Source: JBFHFS01 sp041583495
Lineage (GTDB): Bacteria; Bacteroidota; Bacteroidia; Bacteroidales; Marinilabiliaceae
Assembly (NCBI GenBank): GCA_041583495.1
Contig: JBFHFS010000101.1
Location: 1-6,501 of the forward strand
Reading direction: 5' to 3'
Length of the DNA stretch: 6,501 nt
Positions 6,441-6,501 of the stretch are shown piece after piece; position 1 is the first letter of the stretch, and each line of letters starts with the position of its first letter. The notes beneath the pieces were generated by a model that saw nothing but the letters and a program-made list of their open reading frames with translations, was not told where the DNA came from and ran no database searches. Both the position numbers and the translations under genes were made by a program.

Positions 6441-6501
6441 GAACCCGGAAGGCAGTCCTCAAACAGCTTTGTTTTTGGAACCCACCCGGCGTCAAAATTC
6501 T

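Noticed and set aside
1..6501. CRISPR array, tRNA/rRNA, prophage, insertion sequence, toxin-antitoxin or defence cluster
   Set aside because: No regularly spaced repeats, RNA-gene signatures, transposase or phage proteins, or paired small genes could be seen on either strand. All intact genes belong to known signalling or housekeeping families.

Overview
The window looks like a chromosomal segment of a Bacteroidota bacterium, probably Bacteroidales or Marinilabiliales. This is inferred from three things: an exact TAnnTTTG promoter box upstream of the last operon, the gene order yceD (DUF177) - rpmF - fabH, and a sensor kinase with the HQLGTP type of H-box that I associate with this phylum. 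All five intact genes are on the + strand. No phage, CRISPR, insertion sequence or RNA gene is visible.

Layout. Bases 1-327 hold no complete gene. The left part (about 1-135) looks like a dispersed intergenic element lying on the - strand. Next to it is an AT-rich open frame (110-301) without a start codon that reads like the 3' end of a lost gene. Bases 328-3141 encode a membrane-bound hybrid histidine kinase: extracytoplasmic sensor, PAS, HisKA, HATPase and two receivers, the last of which has Asn at the phosphoacceptor position. After a 62-bp gap, 3204-4355 encodes a second, shorter two-TM histidine kinase. A terminator-like structure (4354-4399) and a Bacteroidota promoter box (4440-4447) then separate the kinases from a tightly packed housekeeping operon: yceD/DUF177 (4471-5046), rpmF for ribosomal protein L32 (5059-5244) and fabH for ketoacyl-ACP synthase III (5262-6263). 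Bases 6264-6501 are noncoding and carry hairpins plus an element distantly resembling the left-hand one, in the opposite orientation.

Function. The two kinases probably form one transcription unit, but the window holds no stand-alone response regulator, HPt protein or DNA-binding output, so their partners must be encoded elsewhere. The downstream operon links ribosome synthesis (YceD and L32) with initiation of fatty-acid synthesis (FabH), a widespread bacterial arrangement; the plsX gene often found between rpmF and fabH is absent.

I found no convincing new biological system. The points most worth a second look are the Asn-substituted terminal receiver, the non-acidic H-box of the second kinase, the gene remnant beside the left element, the inverted pair of edge elements and a 15-bp in-frame duplication in yceD.
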